Source: Pseudomonas panipatensis
Lineage (GTDB): Bacteria; Pseudomonadota; Gammaproteobacteria; Pseudomonadales; Pseudomonadaceae
Length of the DNA: 64,000 bases
Direction: 5' to 3'
NCBI RefSeq assembly: GCF_900099785.1
Contig: NZ_FNDS01000001.1
Coordinates: 558,001-622,000 of the forward strand
Positions 8,569 through 17,778 of this stretch are shown here, in pieces (position 1 is the first letter of the stretch; each line of letters starts with the position of its first letter). A program made the translations under genes and the position numbers. Under the pieces are notes generated by a model. The model was not told the DNA's origin and searched no databases. It saw only the letters and a list, made by a program, of their open reading frames with translations.

Positions 8569-9456
8569 TCAGGGCGCGGCCGTGTCCTTGACCTCGCTCC
8601 AGCTGCTGTCCGGGTCGAAGCGTGGCATGGCTTTGGCGATCTTGGCGCTGTCTGGGCCGAGGTCCTTCTGGAACACCTCGCCATCGTGGCTGATCATGAA
8701 GGACATCACGCCACTGTCGGCATAGCGGGCTGGCCAGGCGACAAGCGCGAAGCCGCGGGTCATCTTGCCGGCGATCCGGTAGTCGTAGGCGCCACCGGGC
8801 GCCGACGGCCCCTGCGCGGTGAGAATCCGATACTGATAGCCGTGCCACTCGCCGCCGGGCTTGGCGTCGCCGAACAGCGGGCCGAGCGGGCTGATCTCCA
8901 CCCCGGGCGCTTCCGCCCAGTACAAGCCGTCGAACTTGCCGTTGCTGCTCATGAACTTCTGTGCGTACTCCAGCACGCCATCGCCGTTGCGATCGACCTC
9001 GGCATAGTCCATCTGCGCATCGTGATAGGCCTTCACCGCCTGGATCGCCGCCAACTCGTTGCGGCCAATGCGGCGCAAGCGAATCTCCTCGACGCTGCCC
9101 TTGGCGTCGAAGGCCCAGCCATGCGCGCCGTGCCTGAGGACCAGCGGCAGCACCCAGGCCTCGTTGCCGACCGCCAGGTGGGCGTGATCCTCCTCGGGCT
9201 GGATCACATGCTTCTGCTGGTAGAGCGCAATGAAGGCATCGACATCCTTGCGCTCGATCCGCTTGACCGGGATGTAGTTGCGCCAGTCCTCGCCCAGCAG
9301 CGCCGCCAGGCGCGCGGCATCGGCATGCTGGGTGCCCAGCGCGGCGACGAAGGCCGCGGCGGCGGCATCGGGGGTGGGAAACACCTGCTGGGCGAACGCC
9401 AGCGGAGCCAGCAGGGGCAACAGTGAAGCGAGAAGGGGACGCAGCGCGGCATGCAT
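8569..9456 (-). CDS. Exported DUF2950-family protein
   Basis: A 295-residue protein with a signal peptide (hydrophobic core about residues 6-20, cleavage near AFAQQ). The mature part matches DUF2950 in length and in features such as IPVKRIERKD, a DRNGDGVLEYAQKF segment resembling a Ca-binding loop (DxNxDG), GPLFG, and GYQYRILTAQGPSAPGG. Function is unknown; the signal peptide implies the periplasm. It lies 14 bases after the DUF3300 gene on the same strand, and the two families often occur as neighbours. The start follows AGGAG by 8 bases. Confidence 0.8.
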   Translation of the reverse strand: MHAALRPLLASLLPLLAPLAFAQQVFPTPDAAAAAFVAALGTQHADAARLAALLGEDWRNYIPVKRIERKDVDAFIALYQQKHVIQPEEDHAHLAVGNEAWVLPLVLRHGAHGWAFDAKGSVEEIRLRRIGRNELAAIQAVKAYHDAQMDYAEVDRNGDGVLEYAQKFMSSNGKFDGLYWAEAPGVEISPLGPLFGDAKPGGEWHGYQYRILTAQGPSAPGGAYDYRIAGKMTRGFALVAWPARYADSGVMSFMISHDGEVFQKDLGPDSAKIAKAMPRFDPDSSWSEVKDTAAP

Positions 9457-9470
9457 GGATGATTCTCCTC

Positions 9471-10910
9471 TCAGCGTCTGCGTCCGCCAGCGCTCCGCGA
9501 TGGCGCGGAGGCGGGACGTTGCACCGGGCGGCCGACGCGCTCTGCCTGAGGCCGGCTGGCGTTGGCGCGGCTGGCTTGGCCACGCTCGAAGTTGGCGCGT
9601 GATTGCGTGGGGCTGCGGGCATCCGCGAATGCGTTGTTGCGCGGGCCCTGTGCGCTGGCGTAACGCTCGCGCGCTTGCTGCCGGGCCTTGGGATTGTCGG
9701 CGCTACGTTGACGCACTGCTGCGCCGGATTGTTCGCGCTGCCGGCTGTTGGCCCGCTGGCTCAGGTCGCGATTGGCGGTTTGCGCGCGCTCGCGGGCCTG
9801 CCGATTGCTCGTCGCCGGGGCTTCGATGCCGCGCTGCGCCAGGCTCTGCCGCGCGCGCTCGCGATCGGCGGCGCGCGCGCTGTCCTGGCCGCGCAGGGCG
9901 GCGCGCTGCTCGCCGCCCTCCAGGCGCCGGCCGTAGCGCTCCTGGTTGGCGCGATCGCGGTAGGGCACGCCTTGGCGATTGACCGGGTTGTGCTGCCAGG
10001 TCTTCTGGTTGGCATTGAGCTGACGGTTGCTGTTCAGGTTGTTGTAGCGGTTGACGTCGATATCGACATCGCCATGGCCCCAGTCGCAGTCGCCCCATAG
10101 CGAATCGATGATCGCCACCCCGGCGCCGAAGGCCAGTCCGGCGGCGAGCGCGGTGCCGATGGTGTAGGCCGGCGACGGCGGGTAGTAGGTCGGCGGATAG
10201 GACGGCGCGGGCCAACTGCCATAGACCACGTTCGGGTCGTAGCTGGGAACGTAGACCACCTGTGGATCGGCGGGCTCGATGATGATGGTCTGGGTCGCGC
10301 TGGCTGGCTCCGCCGCCTTGGTCGGCGCGGCCGGCTGCGCTGAAACCTTCATCTGTTCGTTGGATTTCAGGTGCCCGGCGGCCTGGGCGCGCTGGCGCAG
10401 GCGCTGGACGGAGTCCATCACGGCGTTGGGCTGGGCGAGGAAGGCATCGCCGAGGCGCTGGACCCAGATCGGGTCCTGGCCGAGGGTGGCCAGGACCTCG
10501 GGGAAGGCCACCAGCGATTGCACGCTGGGGTCCCAGGACTGCTCGGCGACCTGGCGCACGGCGTCGTCACCCTTGGCGTCCGGGTGCGCCTTGGACCAGG
10601 CGACGGCATCGGCGACGTTGCCGGGATAGGTCGCCGCCATCAGGATCTGCGCCAGCAGCGCGTCCGGGTAGAGGGCGATCGGCGCCAGCATCTGGTCGAG
10701 TTCTTCCGGCTTGAACACGGCCTCGCTCGCACCGATCGTCGCGGCGGGCGCCGTCGCGGTGGCAGGCGTCGCGGCTGTGGAGGGCGCGGTGGTCGGCGCC
10801 TCGGCCGGCGTCGTCGCTGCTTCGGCGGCGCAGGGGCCGTCGCCTGCTGAATGGCTGGCCAGGGCCAGGACGGCGAGCAGCATGGCGGTATAGCGATGAA
10901 CAGGGTGCAT
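9471..10910 (-). CDS. Exported DUF3300-family protein with a long basic, low-complexity C-terminal tail
   Basis: A 479-residue protein from ATG 10910 (after GGGAGAAGCG); a 27-residue longer frame lacks a ribosome site. Residues 1-22 look like a signal peptide. An Ala/Thr/Pro-rich linker follows, then the DUF3300 core with LDQMLAPIALYPDALLAQILMA and later VVYVPSYDPNVVYG. A Pro/Tyr-rich segment and a glycine/alanine hydrophobic stretch come next. The last ~180 residues are dominated by Arg, Gln, Asn, Ala and Ser and look disordered and strongly basic. Function is unknown. It is probably first in an operon with the DUF2950 gene. Confidence 0.8.
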   Translation of the reverse strand: MHPVHRYTAMLLAVLALASHSAGDGPCAAEAATTPAEAPTTAPSTAATPATATAPAATIGASEAVFKPEELDQMLAPIALYPDALLAQILMAATYPGNVADAVAWSKAHPDAKGDDAVRQVAEQSWDPSVQSLVAFPEVLATLGQDPIWVQRLGDAFLAQPNAVMDSVQRLRQRAQAAGHLKSNEQMKVSAQPAAPTKAAEPASATQTIIIEPADPQVVYVPSYDPNVVYGSWPAPSYPPTYYPPSPAYTIGTALAAGLAFGAGVAIIDSLWGDCDWGHGDVDIDVNRYNNLNSNRQLNANQKTWQHNPVNRQGVPYRDRANQERYGRRLEGGEQRAALRGQDSARAADRERARQSLAQRGIEAPATSNRQARERAQTANRDLSQRANSRQREQSGAAVRQRSADNPKARQQARERYASAQGPRNNAFADARSPTQSRANFERGQASRANASRPQAERVGRPVQRPASAPSRSAGGRRR

Positions 10911-11126
10911 GACGCTTCTCCCCGCAAGGCCAGCGGACCGAGATATCGGCCCGGATTGCCGCCAAACGCGCCGGGCAGTAGTGGCAAGCATAGGTCGGAA
11001 GATCTGCGGGTGCCGTGATTTGTGCGGCGGGGGGGGCTGGCGCGCTGCGCTACCGGCGACACGCGGAGCGCCTCGCTGTGCGCGGCGGGGACAGGTGGGG
11101 GAGAGGCGCTCTGGCGATGGGTTTCA

Positions 11127-11161
11127 GGCTCGTCCGCCAGCCAAGCCGGGGCGGACGAGCC
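11127..11161 (-). terminator. Strong hairpin after slt, without a T-run
   Basis: GGCTCGTCCGCC (11127-11138) and its perfect complement (11150-11161) form a 12-bp stem with an 11-base loop, 6 bases beyond the slt stop. No U-tract follows on the slt strand, so it may protect the mRNA 3' end rather than terminate alone. Confidence 0.45.
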
Positions 11162-11167
11162 GAATGC

Positions 11168-13096
11168 TCAGAGTTCGTCGAAGAAGCGCTCGTGCCAGTC
11201 CACCAGTTGCTGCGGCGCATCGAGCTTCTGGCCGTAGATCACCGCGTAGGACAGCACGTTCTGCACGTATTGGCGGGTTTCGTCGAAGGGAATGCTTTCC
11301 ACCCAGACATCGAAGGACAGGTGGCGGGCATCCTTGAGCCACTGGCGGACACGGCCCGGGCCGGCGTTGTAGGCGGCGGTGGCGAGCACGCGGTTGCCGT
11401 TGAACTGCGATTGCACCTGGCTGAGGTAGGCGGCGCCGAGCTGGATGTTGACCTCCGGCATCGCCAGTTGCTGCGGCGAGGCGAAGGGGATGCCGAACTT
11501 GCGCGCGGTCTCCTTGGCGGTGCCCGGCATCAGTTGCATCAGGCCGGTGGCGCCGACGCCGGAGCGGGCATCGGCCATGAAGGCGCTTTCCTGGCGGGTG
11601 ATGGCGAACACCCAGCTGGAGTGCAGCCCACGGGCGCGGGCTTCGCGCACCAGGCTGGCGCGGTGCGCCACCGGGAAGCGGATATCCAGGTCGTCCCAGT
11701 ATTGCGCCTGGCTGACCGCGCGGATCGCCGGGAAATACCACTGCATGTCATAGGCCATCTTGGCCTGGGCCAGCAGCTCTTCACGGTTGAACACGCGCGC
11801 CGCGTAGTACCACTCGCGGCGCGCGCTGATGACGTCGCCACGGGCATAGAACTCCAGCGCCCGGCGGGTGCTGGCGGCGTTGCGCACGAACTGCATGGTG
11901 CGGGCGCTGACCGGTACCGGGCGGTTGTTCAACTGGTAGGGCGCGTTGATCCGGTCGGCGGCCAGGAAGCCGTAGAAGTCACGCTCGCGCGCCAGCGGCT
12001 GGTACAGATTGAGCGACGCGCTGTTCTGCGGTTGCGCCAGTTGCAGGGTGCGCGCCTGCCAGTAGCGCCAGCGGTTGGTCTCGGCGAGTTCCTTGGGCAG
12101 CTGGCGGGTCAACTGGTAGGCATCCTCCCAGCGGCCCAGGCGCATCAGCAGGCGCAGGCGCCATTCACTGACATCGTTGTCACGCAGTTCGGGGTCGTAC
12201 TTGGCCATCAGCGGCAGCGCGCGCGAATCGAAGCGGCGGGCCAGGCCAAGGCCGATCTGGCGGGCGATGTTGACCTTCTCCTCGCTGGAGAAGGGCAGGC
12301 TGTTCTCGTAGTGCTCGAGCAGGTCGATGGCGCGCTCCGGCTCCTGCTTGGCCAGGCGGCGCAGGCCGAGGCCGACGACGTCGGCCATGGCGTGGGTACG
12401 CTGCTCGAAACGCCCGGTCTGGCTCAGTTGTGCGGGGTTCTGCGCGACATTGATCATCAACTGGCCGAGGACGCCGAGGTTCGGCAGGCGTTGCGCCAGT
12501 GTGCTGGCCAGGCCGTAGTTGCCTTTCTCGGCGGCCAGTTTCAGGCGCTTCCAGACCATGTCTTCGGTCAGTTGGCCCTCGGCCTGCCAGAGGCCGAAGA
12601 GGGTGTCGCAGGCATCCGGCTGGGACTTGCCCACCAGCCAGAGTTTTTCCGCGCTGGCGTAGCCGGCGGCTTTCTGCCCGTGGCTGAGCTGATACTGGCC
12701 GTACAGGCAGTCCAGCTCGGTGAAGTTCATCTTCGGGTCGTAATAGGTGAGGAAGGTCTTCCAGTCTTCGCGATCGGCCAGTTGACGCAGCCAGCGCAAT
12801 TTCAGCCAGTTGATCTGCGGCAGGTCGCCGTGCTCGGTGAGGAAGCCCTCGATTTCCGCATCGCTGGCGCTTTTCAGACGGTTGGTCAGATCGTCGTAGG
12901 CCAGGTACGGCTCCAGCGGATAATCGGCCAGGGCCTGGCGATAGCGCAGGTAGGGATCGCTGTCGCCACGGGCCAGGGCGGCCTTGGCTTCGTCGTACAT
13001 CTGACGCTGTTGTGTCAGGGACGCGGCCTGCGCCGCAACGGCGCTGGTCAGGGAGAGGATCAGGCAGGAAAACAGTAGTGACAGGCGACCGCGCAT
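11168..13096 (-). CDS. slt: Soluble lytic murein transglycosylase Slt
   Basis: A 642-residue periplasmic enzyme that cleaves the MurNAc-GlcNAc bond of peptidoglycan with formation of 1,6-anhydroMurNAc. A signal peptide (residues 1-24, ending VAAQAAS) precedes a long alpha-helical superhelical U/L domain. The C-terminal lysozyme-like SLT domain (about 480-600) contains the catalytic glutamate E503 in RQESAF, GATGLMQLMPGTA, and AAYNAGPGRVRQW. Length matches the E. coli Slt70 class. It is divergent from uup with about 200 bases between starts. In P. aeruginosa the same pair is PA3020/PA3019 (from memory). Confidence 0.95.
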   Translation of the reverse strand: MRGRLSLLFSCLILSLTSAVAAQAASLTQQRQMYDEAKAALARGDSDPYLRYRQALADYPLEPYLAYDDLTNRLKSASDAEIEGFLTEHGDLPQINWLKLRWLRQLADREDWKTFLTYYDPKMNFTELDCLYGQYQLSHGQKAAGYASAEKLWLVGKSQPDACDTLFGLWQAEGQLTEDMVWKRLKLAAEKGNYGLASTLAQRLPNLGVLGQLMINVAQNPAQLSQTGRFEQRTHAMADVVGLGLRRLAKQEPERAIDLLEHYENSLPFSSEEKVNIARQIGLGLARRFDSRALPLMAKYDPELRDNDVSEWRLRLLMRLGRWEDAYQLTRQLPKELAETNRWRYWQARTLQLAQPQNSASLNLYQPLARERDFYGFLAADRINAPYQLNNRPVPVSARTMQFVRNAASTRRALEFYARGDVISARREWYYAARVFNREELLAQAKMAYDMQWYFPAIRAVSQAQYWDDLDIRFPVAHRASLVREARARGLHSSWVFAITRQESAFMADARSGVGATGLMQLMPGTAKETARKFGIPFASPQQLAMPEVNIQLGAAYLSQVQSQFNGNRVLATAAYNAGPGRVRQWLKDARHLSFDVWVESIPFDETRQYVQNVLSYAVIYGQKLDAPQQLVDWHERFFDEL

Positions 13097-13293
13097 GGCT
13101 CTTCCGGGCAGGTGAATCTAAGGCGTAGCGCAGGCCGACGCCGATAGGCTCTAGCTTAGCCTGTTGCGGGAGGGAGGCGGAAGCACCGCCTGGGCCTTGC
13201 GACCGCTGGCCGAAGATGCCCGCTCATGCGTCTGAGACTCTGACTTTTGCCGACTTTCCCTTACACTGCGCCCCCAGTTTTCGGAGATGCCCC

Positions 13294-15201
13294 ATGACTT
13301 TGCTGAAGTTCACCGATGTGTCCCTTGCCTTTGGCACCACGCCGCTGCTGGACAAGGTGTCCTGGCAGATCGAGCGGGGCGAGCGGGTCTGCATCATCGG
13401 CCGCAACGGCACTGGCAAGTCGAGCATGCTCAAACTGGTCAAGGGCGAGCAGATGCCCGACGACGGCGACATCTGGCGCGCGCCTTCGCTGAAGATCGGC
13501 GAACTGCCGCAGGAATTGCCGGTGGCCGACGAGCGCAGCGTCTATGACGTGGTCGCCGAGGGCCTGGCCGGCGTTGGCGAGTTGCTCGCCCGTTACCACC
13601 ACCTGAGCCAGCACATCGAGACCGAAGACGACCTGGCGCAACTGGCCAGGGTGCAGCACGAGCTGGAGGCCCGCGACGGCTGGCGTTTGCAGCAACTGGT
13701 GGAAAACACCCTCAGCCGCCTGCAACTGCCGGCGGACAAGACCCTCTCCGAGCTTTCCGGTGGCTGGCGCCGCCGCGTGCTGCTGGCCCAGGCGCTGGTC
13801 GCCGAGCCGGACCTGCTGCTGCTCGATGAGCCGACCAACCACCTGGACATCGGCGCCATCGCCTGGCTCGAAGAGGCTCTCTCCGGTTTCCAGGGCGCGG
13901 TGCTGTTCATCACCCACGACCGTGCCTTCCTGCAGGCGGTGGCCAACCGCATCCTCGAACTGGATCGCGGTCATCTGATCGACTGGAAAGGCGACTACGC
14001 CAGCTTCCTGGTGCACAAGGAACAACAGTTGGCGGCGGAGGAGGCGGCCAATGCGCTCTTCGACAAGCGCCTGGCCCAGGAGGAAGTCTGGATTCGCCAG
14101 GGCATCAAGGCCCGCCGTACCCGTAACGAGGGTCGGGTGCGCGCGCTCAAGGCGATGCGCAACGAACGCGCCGAGCGCCGCGAGCGCCAGGGCAAGGCGA
14201 GCTTCCAGCTGGAGACGGCGGAGAAATCCGGCAAGCAGGTGATCGTCGCCGAGCAGATCGGTTTCGCCCATCCCGGCGGTACGCCGCTGATCCGTGATTT
14301 CTCCCTGGTCCTGCAACGCGGCGATCGTATCGGCCTGCTCGGCGCCAACGGCACCGGCAAGACCACCCTGCTCAAGCTGTTGCTCGGCGATCTGCAGCCG
14401 ACCTCCGGCAGCATCAAGGTCGGCACGCGCCTGGAAGTGGCCTATTTCGACCAATTGCGTCACCAGCTCGAACCGGAAAAGACGGTGATCGACAACATCG
14501 CCGAAGGCCGCGAGTTCATCACTATCGATGGGCAGAACCGCCACGTTCTCAGTTACCTCGGCGACTTCCTCTTCGCCCCGCAGCGTGCGCGTACCCCGGT
14601 CAAGGCGCTGTCCGGTGGCGAGCGGGCACGCCTGTTGCTGGCCAAGCTGTTCAGCAAGCCGGCCAACCTGCTGGTGCTGGACGAACCGACCAACGATCTC
14701 GACGTGGAAACCCTGGAGTTACTGGAAGAGGTGCTGCTGAGCTTCCCGGGCACCGTGCTGATGGTCAGCCACGACCGGGCCTTCCTCGACAACGTGGTGA
14801 CCAGCACCCTGGTCTTCGAAGGCGAAGGGCGTGTACGCGAGTTCGTCGGCGGTTATCAGGACTGGTTGCGCCAGGGCGGCTCGCCGCGCCTGCTCGGCGT
14901 GGGCGATGAGAAGGTCGAGAAGGCCGTCGCCAGCGAACCCGTGCCGGCTCCGGCGCCGGCCGCGACGGAAGCGCCGGCGGCGAAGAAAAAGCTCAGTTAC
15001 AAGCTGCAGCGCGAGCTGGAAGCCATTCCGGGGCAGATCGACGCCCTGGAAGCCGAGCTGGCCGCGCTGCAGGAAGAAACCGCGGCAGCGGATTTCTATC
15101 AGCGCCCGCAGGAGGAGTCCCGCGTGGCCCTGGAGCGCCTGAGCAGTCTGCAGGCCGAACTGGACCGGCTGATCGAGCGCTGGGCCGAACTGGAAGAGTG
15201 A
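13294..15201 (+). CDS. uup: ABC-F family ATPase Uup
   Basis: A 635-residue cytosolic protein with two ABC ATPase domains and no membrane part. Domain 1 has Walker A GRNGTGKSS, signature LSGGWRRR and Walker B LLLLDEPTNHLD. A linker follows, then domain 2 with GANGTGKTT, LSGGERARL and LLVLDEPTNDLD. An Ala/Pro linker leads to a C-terminal coiled coil (about residues 560-635) typical of Uup. ABC-F proteins act on ribosomes; Uup is also linked to branched-DNA intermediates and transposon excision. The start at 13294 (MTLLKFTDVSLAFG) gives the usual length; the in-frame ATG at 13216 is not needed. Confidence 0.93.
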   Translation: MTLLKFTDVSLAFGTTPLLDKVSWQIERGERVCIIGRNGTGKSSMLKLVKGEQMPDDGDIWRAPSLKIGELPQELPVADERSVYDVVAEGLAGVGELLARYHHLSQHIETEDDLAQLARVQHELEARDGWRLQQLVENTLSRLQLPADKTLSELSGGWRRRVLLAQALVAEPDLLLLDEPTNHLDIGAIAWLEEALSGFQGAVLFITHDRAFLQAVANRILELDRGHLIDWKGDYASFLVHKEQQLAAEEAANALFDKRLAQEEVWIRQGIKARRTRNEGRVRALKAMRNERAERRERQGKASFQLETAEKSGKQVIVAEQIGFAHPGGTPLIRDFSLVLQRGDRIGLLGANGTGKTTLLKLLLGDLQPTSGSIKVGTRLEVAYFDQLRHQLEPEKTVIDNIAEGREFITIDGQNRHVLSYLGDFLFAPQRARTPVKALSGGERARLLLAKLFSKPANLLVLDEPTNDLDVETLELLEEVLLSFPGTVLMVSHDRAFLDNVVTSTLVFEGEGRVREFVGGYQDWLRQGGSPRLLGVGDEKVEKAVASEPVPAPAPAATEAPAAKKKLSYKLQRELEAIPGQIDALEAELAALQEETAAADFYQRPQEESRVALERLSSLQAELDRLIERWAELEE

Positions 15202-15271
15202 GCCGTTCGCCGCGGGCGCGGGGCCCGAGGGCGAGCCGATGCATCGGCGATGGATGATTTGGGATGTCTGA

Positions 15272-15955
15272 ATGACAATCGACTATTGCATCACCCTGGA
15301 TGATGAGCACGAGTTCAGCTACCGCATCGAACTGGAGCGTAGCTACGACCGCGAGCGGGCGGCCGAGGCACCGAAATGGACGCGCCTGGAATGCAACCAA
15401 TGCAGCAATTGCCCGCTGTCGCGCGAGCAGTACAGCCATTGCCCGGCGGCGGTCGACCTGTATCGGGTGATCGAGGATTTCCGCGGTTTGCCGGCATTCA
15501 CCAAGGTCGAGGCGCGGGTGCGCACACCGGAGCGTGAATACCGCAAACACGTCGGCCTGGAGGAGGGCCTGCGGGCATTGTTGGGGGTGATCATGGCCAC
15601 CAGCGCCTGCCCGTTGCTGGCCAAGCTCAGGCCCATGGCACAGCAGCACCTGCCCTTTGCCAGCAACCAGGAATTCACCACCCGTGCGGTTTCGCTGTAC
15701 CTGATGCGGCAGTACTTCAACTACCGCGAAGGGCGCCACGCCGACTGGCAGCTGAAGGGCCTGGTGCGCCTGTTCCAGCAGCTGCAACTGGTCAACCAGG
15801 CATTCTGGCAACGCATCCACGACACGTGCCTGGGGGACTCCAACCTCAAGGCGTTCCTCAGCTTCTTCTCGATGTCATCAAGCATGAGCTATTCGCTGGA
15901 GGCGCAGCTGCAGAAGGTCCGCCCGATGCTGATGAGCGGTGGCGACCTGTTCTGA
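15272..15955 (+). CDS. Conserved hypothetical protein with an N-terminal cysteine cluster
   Basis: A 227-residue protein without signal peptide or clear membrane helix, conserved in this position in Pseudomonas (PA3018 in PAO1, from memory). The N-terminal part contains cysteines at 41, 44, 47 and 57 in a C-x2-C-x2-C-x9-C pattern, suggesting metal or Fe-S binding. The C-terminal half is helical, with a Met/Ser-rich stretch (FFSMSSSMSYS). I do not assign a function. It follows uup by 70 bases and may be co-transcribed with it. Confidence 0.7.
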   Translation: MTIDYCITLDDEHEFSYRIELERSYDRERAAEAPKWTRLECNQCSNCPLSREQYSHCPAAVDLYRVIEDFRGLPAFTKVEARVRTPEREYRKHVGLEEGLRALLGVIMATSACPLLAKLRPMAQQHLPFASNQEFTTRAVSLYLMRQYFNYREGRHADWQLKGLVRLFQQLQLVNQAFWQRIHDTCLGDSNLKAFLSFFSMSSSMSYSLEAQLQKVRPMLMSGGDLF

Positions 15956-16019
15956 TCGCCATGTTGCCCTGACCCCATGAGCGCGGCGGGCGCCCTTGGC
16001 CCGCCCGTCGCGCCTGGCT

Positions 16020-16460
16020 TCATTCGGTTTTCTGCAGGCGCACCGCCAGCACGTCGCAGGGGGCGCCGTGGAGCACGTCGTTGGCGGTGGAGCCGAGCAG
16101 CAGGGCCAGGCCGTGGCGGCCATGGCTGCCGACGATGATCAGGTCGCAGCCCTGCTCGCTGGCCAGGCGGTGGATTTCCTGGCGCGGCTGGCCGTAGACC
16201 AGGTGGCTCTGGGCCACGGAGACCTGCGGGTAGCTGAGGGTGAACTGGTGCATGCGCTCCTTGGCCTGGTCGAACTGCTGCTGTTGCAGCATCGACAGGT
16301 CCATCGGCACGTCGCCGCCGAAGGCCATGGCCATGGGTTCGACCACGTGCACCGTGGATAGCTTGGCCTGGGTGCTGGCGGCCAGTGCCACGGCGCGTTT
16401 CATCACCGGGTCGCATTCATCGGTCAGATCAACCGCGACCAGAATGTGTTGATAGGGCAT
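16020..16460 (-). CDS. Universal stress protein (UspA family)
   Basis: A 146-residue cytosolic protein with the single-domain UspA fold. It opens MPYQHILVAVDLTDECD and ends with the nucleotide-binding signature GSHGRHGLALLLGST, matching the ATP-binding G-x2-G-x9-G(S/T) pattern. Usp proteins accumulate during starvation, oxygen limitation or stress; the exact role of this one is not known. The start at 16460 is set by GGAGGAGACACTC just upstream, so a longer in-frame ATG is unlikely. It is divergent from the small membrane-protein gene, 64 bases away. Confidence 0.9.
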   Translation of the reverse strand: MPYQHILVAVDLTDECDPVMKRAVALAASTQAKLSTVHVVEPMAMAFGGDVPMDLSMLQQQQFDQAKERMHQFTLSYPQVSVAQSHLVYGQPRQEIHRLASEQGCDLIIVGSHGRHGLALLLGSTANDVLHGAPCDVLAVRLQKTE

Positions 16461-16524
16461 GAGTGTCTCCTCCGGAGGACTGAATGAATACAAGTATGGC
16501 CCGTCGGGCCGGGGTATACCTGAT

Positions 16525-16962
16525 ATGAGTGTCTGGCTGGTGATCCTGCTTCTCGCCCTGGTGCTCAGCCCGCTGACCTGGCTGCTGCCATCGCGCGGCC
16601 AGCGCGGGCAGATGAATCTGCGTCTGGAGGCGCGGCGCCTGGGCCTGGCCATGCAGATGGCGCGCCAGGAGTGGCCGCATTGGCTGGAGCGTCAGCCGCC
16701 GCGCAGTTGCGCGCAATATCACCGGCCGCGCAGCCGGGGCCGCACCGATACCTGGGATTACTGGCAGAGCGCGCCGGGCGTCTGGCTGGACCGCTGGCGC
16801 GAGCCCTGCGCCGACACCGAGCTGGCGAGCGCGCTGGCCGGCCTGCCGGCGGATGTGTACAAGGTCGAGGCATCGGCGCAGTTCATCGCGCTCTACTGGG
16901 GTGAGCATGGCGACAGCGCCGATCTGCAGTGCATCCTCGCGTTCTTCACGCAGCGCGCCTGA
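16525..16962 (+). CDS. Small membrane-anchored conserved hypothetical protein
   Basis: A 145-residue protein with one N-terminal transmembrane segment (residues 3-22, VWLVILLLALVLSPLTWLL) and a polar, Arg/Trp-rich remainder predicted to be cytoplasmic. It is conserved at this place in Pseudomonas (PA3016 in PAO1, from memory) but has no recognised domain. I use ATG 16525; the in-frame ATG at 16459 would put polar residues before the membrane segment and overlap the divergent usp start. It converges with the next gene, 9 bases away. Confidence 0.65.
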   Translation: MSVWLVILLLALVLSPLTWLLPSRGQRGQMNLRLEARRLGLAMQMARQEWPHWLERQPPRSCAQYHRPRSRGRTDTWDYWQSAPGVWLDRWREPCADTELASALAGLPADVYKVEASAQFIALYWGEHGDSADLQCILAFFTQRA

Positions 16963-16971
16963 TCGGCGCAT

Positions 16972-17778
16972 TCACTGTTGCGCCGCGGCATAAAGCGAAG
17001 AGATCTGCTCCAGATCGGCAATGATGCCATCGGAGTACTTGTCGATGAGGAAGGGCACGCTGCCTTGGGCGGCGCTTTGCAGTGACTTCTCGATGTAGTG
17101 CCACTTGATGGCGATGGAGTGCAGTTCCTTGCCGATTTCCGGGGTGGTCTGCGGCGCCTGCTGCAACTTCAGCAGATTGATGGCGAAGCGATTGGTCAGG
17201 TCGTCCAGCGGTTGCTGGTCGTCGCTGCTGACCGGGCTGGCGCCGACCGATGCGTTGCGTGACACGTAGTTCCAGGTGATGGCCTGCATCAGCACGCTCT
17301 GCTCGCGGCTTTGCTGCGTCAGCGGCGGCACCTGCTGGCCGCTTTCCTCCTGAATCTTGCCGTACAGCTGTTCCGCAGTGTCGAGCAATTGGCGGTTCTG
17401 CGTGGCCAGGTCGCCGAGCGGTTTGAAATCGCTGTAGCCATTCTGTTTCTGCGCCTGGGTCTGGGCGATCAGGGCCTGCCTGTAGGCGCTCCACTGCGTC
17501 TGCAACTGGCTTTTCAACTGGCGGGAAGCCTCGCCGGGCATGTCGCCCAGCTGCGTGACACGGGTGTCGGCGTCTTGCGTCGAGCTGTCGATCAGCTTGA
17601 CGTAGCGCGGGTCACCTTCCATCGACGTGAGCATGAAGAAATCGCTGAGGCTGCGCTGCGCGGCAAGGCGCAACTGGTGGACGGCGAGGAGATCTTCGGC
17701 CGGCGCGGCGGCGGCCAGGGCGGGGAGGGCGGACAGAATCAGCGAGGACAGCAGGCGGGCCAGCGGTCGGCGTGGCAT
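16972..17778 (-). CDS. Periplasmic helical protein of unknown function
   Basis: A 268-residue exported protein. Residues 1-25 form a signal peptide ending LPALAAAAPAED. The mature part is almost entirely predicted helix, rich in Gln, Leu, Asp and Ser with few aromatics, and resembles the all-helical ligand-binding regions of PilJ/NarX-type sensors without the membrane or signalling parts. No catalytic motif is visible. The start at 17778 has AAGGAG 8 bases upstream; a longer frame to 18048 is not supported. It is divergent from fadB across about 450 bases. Confidence 0.65.
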   Translation of the reverse strand: MPRRPLARLLSSLILSALPALAAAAPAEDLLAVHQLRLAAQRSLSDFFMLTSMEGDPRYVKLIDSSTQDADTRVTQLGDMPGEASRQLKSQLQTQWSAYRQALIAQTQAQKQNGYSDFKPLGDLATQNRQLLDTAEQLYGKIQEESGQQVPPLTQQSREQSVLMQAITWNYVSRNASVGASPVSSDDQQPLDDLTNRFAINLLKLQQAPQTTPEIGKELHSIAIKWHYIEKSLQSAAQGSVPFLIDKYSDGIIADLEQISSLYAAAQQ

